Source of the DNA: an uncultured Oscillospiraceae bacterium
GTDB taxonomy: Bacteria; Bacillota; Clostridia; Oscillospirales; Acutalibacteraceae
NCBI GenBank assembly: GCA_902492455.1
Contig: CABULH010000002.1
Span: 186,001-250,000 of the forward strand
DNA length: 64,000 nucleotides
Direction: 5' to 3'
The notes under the pieces are model-generated. The model saw only the letters and a list, made by a program, of their open reading frames with translations, ran no database searches and was not told the origin of the DNA. Shown here piece after piece: positions 7,369 to 16,018 of the stretch. Both the position numbers and the translations under genes were made by a program. The stretch's first letter is position 1; each line of letters starts with the position of its first letter.

Positions 7369-10300
7369 TTAAGAGTGTCTGCGTCTGCGTCGTCCTATCA
7401 AAACAAGGGCGGTGCAGGCCGCGCCGGACAGAGCCACACAGACGCCGGCGGCTGTGCCGCTGCTGTCCCCGGTCTGGGGGATTTCAGGGATTTTGTGGTT
7501 TGTCAACTCTACCGTGACCGTCTGGCCGTATTCCGATATTTCCACGGGGACGGGATCTTCAAGCAGGTAGTAGCCATCCTTGGCTTCCAGTTCCCGCAGC
7601 TCATAGCGGCCATAGCGGATATCCTCGAACAGCAGCTCTCCGGCCTCCGACATGATCCCGCATGCCACCTCGCTGCCGTCTATGTCAAACAGGCCGATCA
7701 CCACGCCCGACAGGGGTTCACCTGTATCCGCGTCCCTCTTGAGAACACGGATGTTGCCTAAAACGGGCTGATTGAGAAAGCCGACTCCTGCCTCGGTTTC
7801 CACAATGACGGTTTTCCCATCTTCCCGGATTTCAAAATAGTAGTAGCCTTCATCCGGGAGGAAGCCCTCCGGACTGGCCGCTTCGTGCAGGAAATAGCCG
7901 TTATACCGCAGCCCGTCCAGCCGGTAAATGCCCGGCTCGGTTTCGGCCAGCTTGCCCGCCGGCCGGTCGATTGTCGCATCAAATTCCCGGTTGCCGTCCA
8001 CATCCGCATATACCTCAAACACCGCGCCGGACAGCTTGTTGTCGGGATACGCTGCGTCCGCCTTGGTGGTTTGGACAGCGCCGGTGATATACCGGTTCTC
8101 CGCCACGATCTCAATCGTTTCCTCCTGCTCGGAAATAGTGACGGGATACAGGGTTTCGTTGAGCACAAAGGCCGGGGCCGGTTTCAGTTCCCGCACGATC
8201 CAGTCGCCATAAGGCACGTTGAAAAAGCCAAATACGCCGATTACGTTGGATTCCGCTGTCAGCAGCGCGGTTTCCTCGGTGAAGGTGGTTTCCTCCGGCC
8301 GGAACAGCCCAAACAGGGCGCCGCCGATGCCGAAGCCGTCCTCATCGACCTTTTTGCCCAGGATGCTGCCGCGGATGAGGTCGTTTTCAATGGGCGTGCC
8401 GTTGTTGACAGAGATATGGACCACCGCCACATCCTGCCCGGCATATTCGAATACCACGGGATATTTCTCATCACTGATTTGGTAATGCTCGTCGGTGCTG
8501 TACTCCTTCACATACAGACGGGCGCCCGCCGGTACGTCGGTGGCAAAGGCCGCTTTTCCGGTTTCATCGCAGGAAACGATCTCCAGCAAGCCATCCGCCG
8601 GAATGGTGCTGCCGTCCGCTGCCGTCAAATCTTCAGCGGCATATAGGCCGAACCGCACCGACAAAATTTCGCCGTTCATGCCAAGGCCAAAGGTCTCGTC
8701 CTGTTCCAGCACCTTCTCCAGCGTGATTTCAACCTTTTGCCGCTCGTTATAAAATTCGGTTTCCGCCTGCGTAATCTCCACCGTCTGCCCGGCGTATTCC
8801 AGCGTCACATATTGTGGCTCCGGGTTAAGCACCATATTGCCGGGGGCCTGTTCCTCCACCAGCTTGTAGCGGCCCAGATAGAAGGGGCCGCTCACCCCGA
8901 CACCGCCAGGACCGGTTTCCATCGTGCCGACCCGTTCGCCCTCTTTAGCGCGGATTGTGCCGTCCGGGGTGGTGATGTCCATGTCGGCATATATAGCATA
9001 GACAGCTCCAGGCAGGCCGGTCACAGCATACACAGGCTGGTACAATCCGTTGCTTTCCGTCACGGAGGAGAATACCTCGCCGGATTTTTTGACGAGGATC
9101 TGCCCCTTCTGGGCGATGTTGTGCTTCTCCACCGTAATAGTCGTCTGGGTGCCGTCCACCGTGAAAGGCACCGGCTCGCTGCTCAAGACATAGCCATAGG
9201 CCGTACACTGTTCAAGGATTTCATAGTGCCCGTAGGGGAGCGGTTCCGGCAGCATCAGGCGGCCCGTGGAATCGGTATAGAAGGTGTCAATGTCCATAGG
9301 GGTGGGATAGTTGATATGCTGTACCACATAGTCGCCGGTATCGGTGTCCCGCACCTTGAAACCGATCCCCGCCGCAGGGATGACCTTTCCGGTTTCGATG
9401 TCCTTCTTGACGATCTCTACCAGCGCCTCAAAGGTGGCGTTGTTGATGAGGTAGCGATAGATCTGTCCATCTTCCTGGATGAATACATCGAAGGCGGGCA
9501 TCAGCGCCGTACCTTCCTTGCCCTTTGTCTGGACAACGGTGTATAGGCCGTAGGGCAAATTCTTGGACCGCGCGAACCCGTGTTCATCGCAGACGAGAAG
9601 ATCGCGCTCGGAGTCCTCGGCTTTCTCGTAGGAACCGGCGGATTTGAGAAACAGCTGAAATTCCGCGCCCACTTCCGGGTGCTCGATCCCGGTGGAGCCG
9701 TCGTCGTTGTGCTTGATTAAAGCTACCCGGCCCTTTTTGACGGTTTCCACCATATCGAGGGCGGTCTGGTTGTATTCCAACTCATACAGCTCCGGTTCTA
9801 CCCCAACGTGGTAAATGATTTCGTTCAGCAGATAACCTTCGCTGGGCGAAAGCTCGCGGATTGTCCAATCGTCACCGCATGGGTAATACTGGGTGGTGAA
9901 TTGCCCCGCCGCGTTTGTTTCATAACGGTCGATAAGCTGCTCCCCCTTGAACACGCCGTAAACCGCCCCGGCCAAGGAGGCGCCTCCCTGCGCCGTGCCG
10001 GTTTCATCGTCCGACTTGGTGACGACGGCCTGCCATTTCTTCAGGACGTTTTCAAAGGATTTGTGCGTTACTTTATTCCATTCGATGACGGCGGTCTGGT
10101 TGGCCGGCACCACATACCGATTCGGCGTTTCCACCTCTTCCAGCAGATACGGGGTGTCGCCGCTGATGAGGACGTCTTCAAACCGGGCAATGCCGTCCAA
10201 GCCCGTCACTGCGTACTGCTCCACCGGCAGGCCGGAGAGCGATGTGCCGGACAGCCGGAAGGTCATGCCTTTCTTCAGCCCGTCCTCGGATGTTTTGGCA

Positions 10301-11916
10301 ACCTCCAGTGTCCCGCGCTTGAGGACGTTATTGAATGTTACCGTAGATGTGCGGCCCGCCACCACTGTGACCCGCTGGGTGGCCTGCGGTTCGTATTTGT
10401 CGTCTGTCTGCTCGGTAATTTCGTATATGCCGGGCAGGAGGCCGTCCAGCAGGAAGGTCCCGTCCGGCTGCGTGGTAATGATCCGATCCACCCCGTTGCC
10501 TACAATGCGGAAGGGGATATCGCCAACCTTTCCGTCCTCTGAAGATTTCACCAGCCTCACGGAACCGTATTTGTAGTTGTTGCGGAAAAGCACCACCGTG
10601 GTGTTATCTTCGGTTACGCTGACCGTCTGCTCCGGCGGCGTTTCATACCGGTCCGGCACGTCCACCTCAAAAACACGGAAGGTGCCGGCAGGCAGCGAAA
10701 GACTCATTCGGCCATCGTTTCCTGTTGTCACCGTCTGGTCGAAGTTTACATCCACTCCGACAATGCGGAATTTCATCCCGGCGACGATATTGTCCGCCGA
10801 CTGCTTTTCTATCTCGATGCGGCCGCTGGAGGTGCGAAGGTTGAGAGTAAACCAGCGGGGATCGTCCATGACGCCGGACATCATTTCCTGGCCGGGTTCT
10901 CCGTTTATCGTCTCCAATACCGCAAAGGGGGCGGACTTACACATGGTAGACAGATCCTTTTGGAATTCCACCTTAACCGGTTTGCTGATCTCTTGCTGTG
11001 AGTTGAACGTCACCGCATTTCCCGAAATATCGCAGGATATACCGAAAGGTAAAGAGGTGGTCAGGAAACTGTTCGCCAGCATCCCGTTTGTATCGGTGAG
11101 TGATCCGGTGTAAGCGCCTGTGGCGTCATCCCATGTCAGCGTGAGTGTCTGCCCGGAAAAACTCGCCAGGGTATCGTGCCGGGCCATATCCGCCCAGATT
11201 TTGTCATAGGCCGCCAGCGCCGGCGTGGGTTCCCCAATATAATGGCCGTTGCCGTCGTAAGCATAGTGCATATAGCAGTCCAAAAAATAAGTGGCGTTAT
11301 CCTTGGCCCGGGCTACTTTTGGGGCGGCCTCATTCCCGGCGGACTTGTAATTTGGCGTAAAACCATCCAGTGTCCGGCGGCCGGTGACGATCTCCCAGGC
11401 AATCGCTTGGGTAGCCGCATAGGCATCGTCCACCGACGGCGTCCCCAGCTTCTCGGGCGTCCGGGCTGGAAAACCATAGATCGACAGCAGCTGCAGCAGT
11501 CTTCGCTTTTCTGCTCCCAAGCTGTTCCAATACAGGCTGTCAAACAGGTTTCCGCTGCTGCTCGTATAGAATTGCCGTTGTACCTGCCCATTCACCTTAT
11601 CTCCGTAGGGTTCCCATTTGTGAATACAATAAAAGAAGGTGCGCCGGTCGTACTGCGGAGTATACAAACCTTCGATTTGCAGTACATCAATCGCATAACT
11701 CTCATACCAATATAGACGATTGTTATAGGCGTTTCCTCGGTTTCCGCCGTTTGAAGTGGAAGTTTCGCCAGGGGCTCTGCCCCCGTGGAATGCCCAGCAT
11801 TCGGTAACGGTCACATTGACTTTATCACCGTGCTGATAGCTGGCAGCGGCCGCACTAAAGGCGGAGGCCAGAATCAGCAGCGCCGACAGCACAGAAACTA
11901 TTTTTTTGCCTGCCAT
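7369..11916 (-). CDS. Thioester-domain, Cna-B repeat surface adhesin with sortase anchor
   Basis: A 1515-residue cell-wall-anchored adhesin. After a signal peptide (residues 1-25) comes a TQXA-type thioester domain: Cys97 in FYCIHKW and Gln170 in AYAATQAIAWEIV are the expected bond-forming pair that captures host or partner surfaces covalently. About eleven SpaA/Cna-B repeats follow, each opening with a strand such as RIEIEKQ, SVRLVKSSEDG, TLEVAKTSEDG or SILGKKVDEDG; these commonly hold Lys-Asn isopeptide bonds. The C-terminus has the sorting signal IPQTG, a hydrophobic span and RRRRRHS. The ATG is preceded by AAAGGGG. It sits inside the transfer operon, so a role in holding mating cells together is likely, as inferred from position. 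Adhesion to host glycoprotein is an alternative. Confidence 0.92.
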   Translation of the reverse strand: MAGKKIVSVLSALLILASAFSAAAASYQHGDKVNVTVTECWAFHGGRAPGETSTSNGGNRGNAYNNRLYWYESYAIDVLQIEGLYTPQYDRRTFFYCIHKWEPYGDKVNGQVQRQFYTSSSGNLFDSLYWNSLGAEKRRLLQLLSIYGFPARTPEKLGTPSVDDAYAATQAIAWEIVTGRRTLDGFTPNYKSAGNEAAPKVARAKDNATYFLDCYMHYAYDGNGHYIGEPTPALAAYDKIWADMARHDTLASFSGQTLTLTWDDATGAYTGSLTDTNGMLANSFLTTSLPFGISCDISGNAVTFNSQQEISKPVKVEFQKDLSTMCKSAPFAVLETINGEPGQEMMSGVMDDPRWFTLNLRTSSGRIEIEKQSADNIVAGMKFRIVGVDVNFDQTVTTGNDGRMSLSLPAGTFRVFEVDVPDRYETPPEQTVSVTEDNTTVVLFRNNYKYGSVRLVKSSEDGKVGDIPFRIVGNGVDRIITTQPDGTFLLDGLLPGIYEITEQTDDKYEPQATQRVTVVAGRTSTVTFNNVLKRGTLEVAKTSEDGLKKGMTFRLSGTSLSGLPVEQYAVTGLDGIARFEDVLISGDTPYLLEEVETPNRYVVPANQTAVIEWNKVTHKSFENVLKKWQAVVTKSDDETGTAQGGASLAGAVYGVFKGEQLIDRYETNAAGQFTTQYYPCGDDWTIRELSPSEGYLLNEIIYHVGVEPELYELEYNQTALDMVETVKKGRVALIKHNDDGSTGIEHPEVGAEFQLFLKSAGSYEKAEDSERDLLVCDEHGFARSKNLPYGLYTVVQTKGKEGTALMPAFDVFIQEDGQIYRYLINNATFEALVEIVKKDIETGKVIPAAGIGFKVRDTDTGDYVVQHINYPTPMDIDTFYTDSTGRLMLPEPLPYGHYEILEQCTAYGYVLSSEPVPFTVDGTQTTITVEKHNIAQKGQILVKKSGEVFSSVTESNGLYQPVYAVTGLPGAVYAIYADMDITTPDGTIRAKEGERVGTMETGPGGVGVSGPFYLGRYKLVEEQAPGNMVLNPEPQYVTLEYAGQTVEITQAETEFYNERQKVEITLEKVLEQDETFGLGMNGEILSVRFGLYAAEDLTAADGSTIPADGLLEIVSCDETGKAAFATDVPAGARLYVKEYSTDEHYQISDEKYPVVFEYAGQDVAVVHISVNNGTPIENDLIRGSILGKKVDEDGFGIGGALFGLFRPEETTFTEETALLTAESNVIGVFGFFNVPYGDWIVRELKPAPAFVLNETLYPVTISEQEETIEIVAENRYITGAVQTTKADAAYPDNKLSGAVFEVYADVDGNREFDATIDRPAGKLAETEPGIYRLDGLRYNGYFLHEAASPEGFLPDEGYYYFEIREDGKTVIVETEAGVGFLNQPVLGNIRVLKRDADTGEPLSGVVIGLFDIDGSEVACGIMSEAGELLFEDIRYGRYELRELEAKDGYYLLEDPVPVEISEYGQTVTVELTNHKIPEIPQTGDSSGTAAGVCVALSGAACTALVLIGRRRRRHS

Positions 11917-11948
11917 TTGTTCAGACCCCTTTCTTAAAAATAGGCAGC

Positions 11949-11978
11949 AAAAAAGCCCAGCCTTTCGGCTGAGCTTTT
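11949..11978 (-). terminator. Rho-independent terminator after the parA-parB-lipoprotein operon
   Basis: Read on the minus strand, a 12-pair stem (AAAAGCTCAGCC with GGCTGGGCTTTT, one G-U pair) closed by a GAAA tetraloop runs into TTTTTT. It lies just after the lipoprotein stop codon and ahead of the adhesin gene. Confidence 0.8.
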
Positions 11979-11991
11979 GGAAAGAATTCGG

Positions 11992-12798
11992 TCATACCGA
12001 ATCCGGTCGATATAGAAAATAGATGTTGTAATCGCCAGGACGCTCCGACCGCGGTTCAAACCAGATCTTGCATCGTTTTATGGCATACTGATCCTGATTG
12101 CGGAGATAGAAGGGGATTAGCTCACTGAAAACATAGTTTTTAAGATCTCCGTCGAATACATAATCGCCGAAAGCGAATCCATCGGGATATGTTGTGTACA
12201 GGACAGTGCTTTCCGGCTGATCCCAGCTCGACCGCTCTTTCGTCAGGCTGTCATCCCACCCCCAACCGACATGAGTGCTTTTCTCCACACGAGCGATCTC
12301 CTCCCGGCATTCCTGCATCATCGCCGGAATATCGTACGGATAGGCCCAGGGGGATTTCCCCGCGGCCGTCGTCGTGGTCGCCGCATCGATGGTGGTGGGG
12401 ACTGAAGTGCTGGTCGTTACCGTCTCGCCGGAGGTGCCGGCAGCAGAAGTACCGGAGGGCGTCACATTTTTGGAGCCATCCGTCTGAGGCGTTTGCGCCG
12501 GCTTATCCGGAACGACTGGAGAAGTTGGCTTGGTGGTTACCGCTTCATGGGATTTGTTCGGTGCGGTGGAGCCGGTATCACCCGGCCCGGGCGCTGTACC
12601 ACTTCCTTTCATTTCGGTTGTCGGGGTAATTCCCGCTATCGTTGATGATTGCTGTGATGACTCTGTGGATTCGCTAATTACCAGGACTGGACCAGCCGGA
12701 GCGGATGACGCTTCGGAAGGCGCATCGGTATTCTGTCCGCAGGCAGAACACAGCAGCGCAAGAGCCGCAGCAAAAGCGATCATCAGTTGTTTCGTCAT
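11992..12798 (-). CDS. Element-encoded lipoprotein of unknown function
   Basis: A 268-residue lipoprotein. The signal MTKQLMIAFAAALALLCSAC ends in a lipobox with Cys20 as the lipidated residue. Residues about 25-150 are a disordered Ser/Thr/Pro/Gly spacer that would cross the cell wall. A compact C-terminal domain (about 160-268, with ECREEIARVEKSTHVGWGWD and KIWFEPRSERPGDYNIYFLY) is not recognised. The ATG at 12798 is chosen because it opens the signal peptide and has GGTGAT upstream; the longer frame adds an unlikely head. It follows parB by 62 bases and ends at a terminator. It could be a surface exclusion or sensing protein, but nothing in the sequence proves that. Confidence 0.72.
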   Translation of the reverse strand: MTKQLMIAFAAALALLCSACGQNTDAPSEASSAPAGPVLVISESTESSQQSSTIAGITPTTEMKGSGTAPGPGDTGSTAPNKSHEAVTTKPTSPVVPDKPAQTPQTDGSKNVTPSGTSAAGTSGETVTTSTSVPTTIDAATTTTAAGKSPWAYPYDIPAMMQECREEIARVEKSTHVGWGWDDSLTKERSSWDQPESTVLYTTYPDGFAFGDYVFDGDLKNYVFSELIPFYLRNQDQYAIKRCKIWFEPRSERPGDYNIYFLYRPDSV

Positions 12799-12860
12799 AT
12801 AAATCACCACATTTCTGTATCTGTATGAGAGATCTGACTTTGTGCATCGGGTGCACAAAG

Positions 12861-13829
12861 TCAGGCGCTCCTCTTGCTTTTGTAGTTCTCCAGGAATTCC
12901 AGAAAAAGCCTCTCGATTTCGTCCTTATCGTTCAGCAGATCCGCATACGCGCTCAGTTTCTTTCCGCTGATCGAGAACGAGGCAGGAGCATTTTTCTGCT
13001 TCCGGAAAACTTCCTCCATGGAATCCGTTGTCAGTGTATCAGACTTGTGCATCTCCCGCAGTACCGACGCCTGCATAGGCTTAATTTTCTTTTTATACGG
13101 AATGGTCGGGATGATGGTATCCAACAGATGACTTTGCGCAAATGCAGGTAAATAACTCAGCTGAACGCCCACTTTGAATCCTATTGTACCTTCATCCACA
13201 AGCTTCAGCAAACCCGGCAGCAGGTATGTCAGCCTAATGAGGTCAGCAACAGTACGTCGATTGTCCTTGTTTTTCCTGCCGACTTCCGCCAGCATATCCA
13301 CCTTTTCTCCGTCTTCCGCCAGATCGGTACGTTTTCCCTGACAGCCTTCCAGTTCCATGCGCATCCGGTAGGCATAGGCTTTTTCGCTGTACAACAGATT
13401 GTGGCGCTGCTCCAGGTTGGTATCCAGCATGATTTTGGCGGCTTCCACGTCGTCAATATCCCGGATGATTCCCGGAATACCAGCCAGTCCACAAAGTGCG
13501 GTAGCCCGCGTCCGGTGCCGGCCGGCAATGATTTGGTATTTGCCGCCCTCAAACGGTCGGACGGTAATCGGGTCAATGACGCCGTGCTCGGCGATGCTTT
13601 TGGCGAGCGATTCCAGATCCTCTTGAGAGTATGTCCGGAAAGGCTGCGGCCGGCCGGTGGTTCTTTCAAAATTATCGTCCTTGTACTCCACCAGCTTCGC
13701 CAGCGGCAGTATGACAAGTCTTTGCACGGCCTGACTGTCGGAAGTCTTCAGAAGCTCACCCAAATCCTCCGCATCGTCCATATGGTATCGTGTAGAGGCC
13801 AACTGTTCCGCCAGGTTGAATTTAGGCAC
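12861..13829 (-). CDS. parB: ParB-type partition protein
   Basis: A 322-residue ParB/Spo0J-family protein that binds centromere-like parS sites and, with ParA, segregates a replicon. The N-terminal nuclease-like domain shows the family motifs: SLAKSIAEHGVIDPITVRP, then GGKYQIIAGRHRTRATAL (about residues 95-112) and an ENLEQRH-like box seen here as DTNLEQRHNLLYSEKAYAY. A helix-turn-helix region follows (about 195-225), then a variable C-terminus. The GTG start at 13829 lies inside the end of parA (8-base overlap) behind GAGGTGAT, so the two are co-translated. Presence on the element suggests a plasmid-like circular stage or stabilisation of the excised form. Confidence 0.92.
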   Translation of the reverse strand: MPKFNLAEQLASTRYHMDDAEDLGELLKTSDSQAVQRLVILPLAKLVEYKDDNFERTTGRPQPFRTYSQEDLESLAKSIAEHGVIDPITVRPFEGGKYQIIAGRHRTRATALCGLAGIPGIIRDIDDVEAAKIMLDTNLEQRHNLLYSEKAYAYRMRMELEGCQGKRTDLAEDGEKVDMLAEVGRKNKDNRRTVADLIRLTYLLPGLLKLVDEGTIGFKVGVQLSYLPAFAQSHLLDTIIPTIPYKKKIKPMQASVLREMHKSDTLTTDSMEEVFRKQKNAPASFSISGKKLSAYADLLNDKDEIERLFLEFLENYKSKRSA

Positions 13830-14619
13830 TACGCATCACCTCTAATGCAATGCGGGCATATGTCTGTGCCGGCTCGATGTTCGGGGCGTATTCATGCAGC
13901 GAGATGCCGAACGCTGGCGCTTCCGCGACTTTAATAGCGTATTTGACCGGCTCTTCAAAGATGTGGATCTGGCTGCCGAAGTCCCGCTTGACAATCTCAT
14001 AGACTTGGCGGCAGCAGCTCGTGTGCCCCTGAAACTTGGTGATGATGATACCTTCGATGCGCAGGCGAGGGTTTAATTTTCGTTGGACAGTGCGGATCAT
14101 CTTTTCTACCTGCTCCAGCCCATCGCTGCTCAGGATATGCGCTTCTACAGGAATCAAAACCGAATCCGAAGCCGTCAGCGCATTGACCGAAAACAGATCC
14201 AGACCGGGATGACAGTCCAGAAAAATATAGTCATAGTCTTTCTTTATAAAGGATAGGATGTATTCCAGCACGCGCTCCCGGCTGGTGGCGGTAGAGAGGG
14301 CTGCTTCCAGTGAAGACAGTTGAACAGTTGAGGGGATCATGTCCACCGTTGTTGTCTGGCAGATACTGTCCCGTGCCATCTGCTGCATGGTTTCATCTGA
14401 GCAGTCATCAATGGCGGCACGAAACAATTCAGTTATGGTAGGCGTTTCTGCCGAAGGTATCGCCCAGACGCCAAAATGACGGGAGAGGTTATGCTGCGCA
14501 TCCAAATCGACTACGCACACTCTTTTACCCTGCATTTGCAGATAGGCGCTGATGTTGACGGCCGATGTAGTCTTGCCAACCCCGCCTTTGCAGGATATGA
14601 CGGATATAACTTTGCACAT
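13822..14619 (-). CDS. parA: ParA-type partition ATPase
   Basis: A 265-residue ParA/Soj-family ATPase that moves ParB-bound DNA. The deviant Walker A motif KGGVGKTTS is at about residues 10-18, the Walker A' region VCVVDLDAQHNLS follows, and the Walker B region YIFLDCHPGL is at about 123-132. The ATG at 14619 is chosen because AGGAGGT precedes it and the family start (VISVISCKGGVGKT) comes immediately after; the longer open frame adds 36 codons of unrelated sequence. It is the first gene of the minus-strand element block and overlaps parB. The intergenic side to its right carries tandem repeats that could be binding sites. Confidence 0.94.
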   Translation of the reverse strand: MCKVISVISCKGGVGKTTSAVNISAYLQMQGKRVCVVDLDAQHNLSRHFGVWAIPSAETPTITELFRAAIDDCSDETMQQMARDSICQTTTVDMIPSTVQLSSLEAALSTATSRERVLEYILSFIKKDYDYIFLDCHPGLDLFSVNALTASDSVLIPVEAHILSSDGLEQVEKMIRTVQRKLNPRLRIEGIIITKFQGHTSCCRQVYEIVKRDFGSQIHIFEEPVKYAIKVAEAPAFGISLHEYAPNIEPAQTYARIALEVMRSA

Positions 14620-14730
14620 GGTTGTAACCTCCTGTTGTAATTTACAGCTTGTTTTATAGATAGGAAATCTGCTCAAGATGCTGTTCATTACTTCAACGTA
14701 CCAACAGAAGATACCGTGCTGCTCCAAATG

Positions 14731-14754
14731 TTTTGACCGCTATTTTGACCGCTA
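14731..14754. repeat. Exact 12-base tandem repeat upstream of parA
   Basis: TTTTGACCGCTA occurs twice in direct succession (14731-14742 and 14743-14754). The repeat lies between parA and the element end, where a parS, iteron or recombinase arm-binding site would be expected. Which of these it is cannot be told. Confidence 0.65.
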
Positions 14755-14825
14755 ATGTGCTGTAAATTATGTGAAGCATATAATAAACATACGGAAGCAT
14801 GAATATTATACAATCAAAAAATGGC

Positions 14826-14854
14826 TTGACATAAGGGATATATGCTGTTATAAT
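14826..14854 (+). promoter_or_regulatory. Full-consensus outward promoter at the element end
   Basis: TTGACA (14826-14831) and TATAAT (14849-14854) are both perfect and separated by exactly 17 bases. Transcription would start about 14 bases ahead of the truncated tRNA fragment and run to the right, or into the opposite end of the element when it is circular. Confidence 0.75.
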
Positions 14855-14874
14855 GCATATCGATATCCGGGCTC

Positions 14875-14923
14875 CGGGCTCATAACCCGAAGGTCGTCAG
14901 TTCAAATCTGGCCCCCGCAACCA
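14875..14923 (+). tRNA. 3' fragment of initiator tRNA-Met(CAT), probable attachment site
   Basis: The 49 bases match the 3' part of a bacterial initiator tRNA-Met: anticodon arm with CTCATAA loop (anticodon CAT), variable loop AGGTC, T-arm with the TTCAAAT loop and stem GTCAG/CTGGC, then CCCCGCAACCA including encoded CCA. The 5' acceptor strand and D-arm are missing, so it cannot be a working tRNA. A 3' tRNA fragment with an element on its left is the standard footprint of tyrosine-recombinase integration into a tRNA 3' end. The 7-mer CCGGGCT is duplicated right at the junction (14867-14880). Confidence 0.85.
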
Positions 14924-15897
14924 TTTTTAATGAAGACTGTGTTTAACGTACTTTGTATGTTGAATGCAGTCTTTTATTTTTCTTGCTGGGCATTCCCCGA
15001 TCTGTTTGATCAGCAGGCGGATAGAGCCTCACGGTCGGGAGCTTCTTTAATAGAATCCATCCACGTATCGTGTCTACAGTGAAATCGTTGGGGATCTCTG
15101 TGGCCTCCAGAGCCGATTGATGGCGTTTATAGCTGATAATTTCTTAATTTAAAAGGCCTACAATGAAAAGACAGGTATAAGTTTATTTTTTGCTAAGATG
15201 AAGTTTAGTAACATCTGTCATGTGATTCATTTTTATTGGGGTAATCTGCTTTAAAATTCCGATTCGAAATATTTGGAGCCGTTTTTCTAATCTTCCCTCG
15301 ATCTTCTATGGGACTTTGTCAACAGCAGTTTAGAGGTGGTGCTGTCATGGAAGGTTCTTACTTTGTATTTTAAGAGATTATTTTGGTATTTAGGACTTTT
15401 CGAAGATTCCTGAAGGCTTTAGCTAATTCAACTGCACGCATCACGGCCTTTTTCTGACTTGTCGGTTTGAGTTTGCAAGGTGTCATCTTGTTATGTAAAG
15501 CTGCAGCGTTTTTCATTGGCACCTGGAAAATGCTTGTTTTACCTCTACAGGTGTTTCACGTGCAGTATTGCCTGATAGCTCATGCATGTTATCTCCAAGA
15601 ATACCAAATATTTTTAGGAAGTATGTCTATTGTTGTTTTTGTGTATTGGCTTGAATGCGAGGCAGCCGAGATTGAAAGATCAGGAATTCACATTTCCATT
15701 TCACTATGTTTTCTAAAAGTGGATGCACGACTGAGACCTTTTCTTGACTGTTAATTTTGTATTGGGCTTCTATAAGGTTACAGGAGGTTTTGAAGGTTTG
15801 AATCTTGCTAAATAAAAAAAGATATGGTAAAATAAAAAACAATGTAAATTGTTAAAACAATGCATAAATATGGATTTACAGTCATATTTTCCCGATT
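14924..15897. other. Non-coding or decayed stretch between the element end and the rhamnose genes
   Basis: About 970 AT-rich bases hold no open frame that looks like an intact gene. The plus-strand frames are short and of no recognisable kind. The only coding-like traces are on the minus strand and are listed separately. It looks like a decayed junction region. Confidence 0.55.
15370..15842 (-). pseudogene. Possible decayed gene (three broken frames)
   Basis: On the minus strand three pieces follow one another. A 71-residue frame (15627-15842) ends with a stop in SRLPRIQANTQKQQ. The same frame resumes after the stop with ILGDNMHELSGNTARETPVE and breaks again. A shifted frame (15370-15516, 48 residues) then carries the basic helical sequence SQKKAVMRAVELAKAFRNLR to a stop. 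Read together they could be one protein broken by a stop and a frameshift. No family is recognised, and chance open frames in AT-rich DNA remain a fair alternative. Confidence 0.25.
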
Positions 15898-15930
15898 GTA
15901 GGTTGGTGCTGTTCTATCAACCTACTTTTT
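15898..15930 (+). terminator. Terminator-like hairpin ahead of rfbA (possible attenuator)
   Basis: GTAGGTTG (15898-15905) pairs exactly with CAACCTAC (15918-15925) over a 12-base loop and is followed by TTTTT. It sits 88 bases before the rfbA start, so it would either end stray transcription from the left or act as a leader terminator controlled by antitermination. Confidence 0.6.
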
Positions 15931-16018
15931 GGGGTGTATTAGCGGGTAGTTCCAAATAGATTTGGCTAATTTTGGCCTTAAAAGCTGTATAAAACCAATT
16001 TTTAGAGAGGAAATAGAA

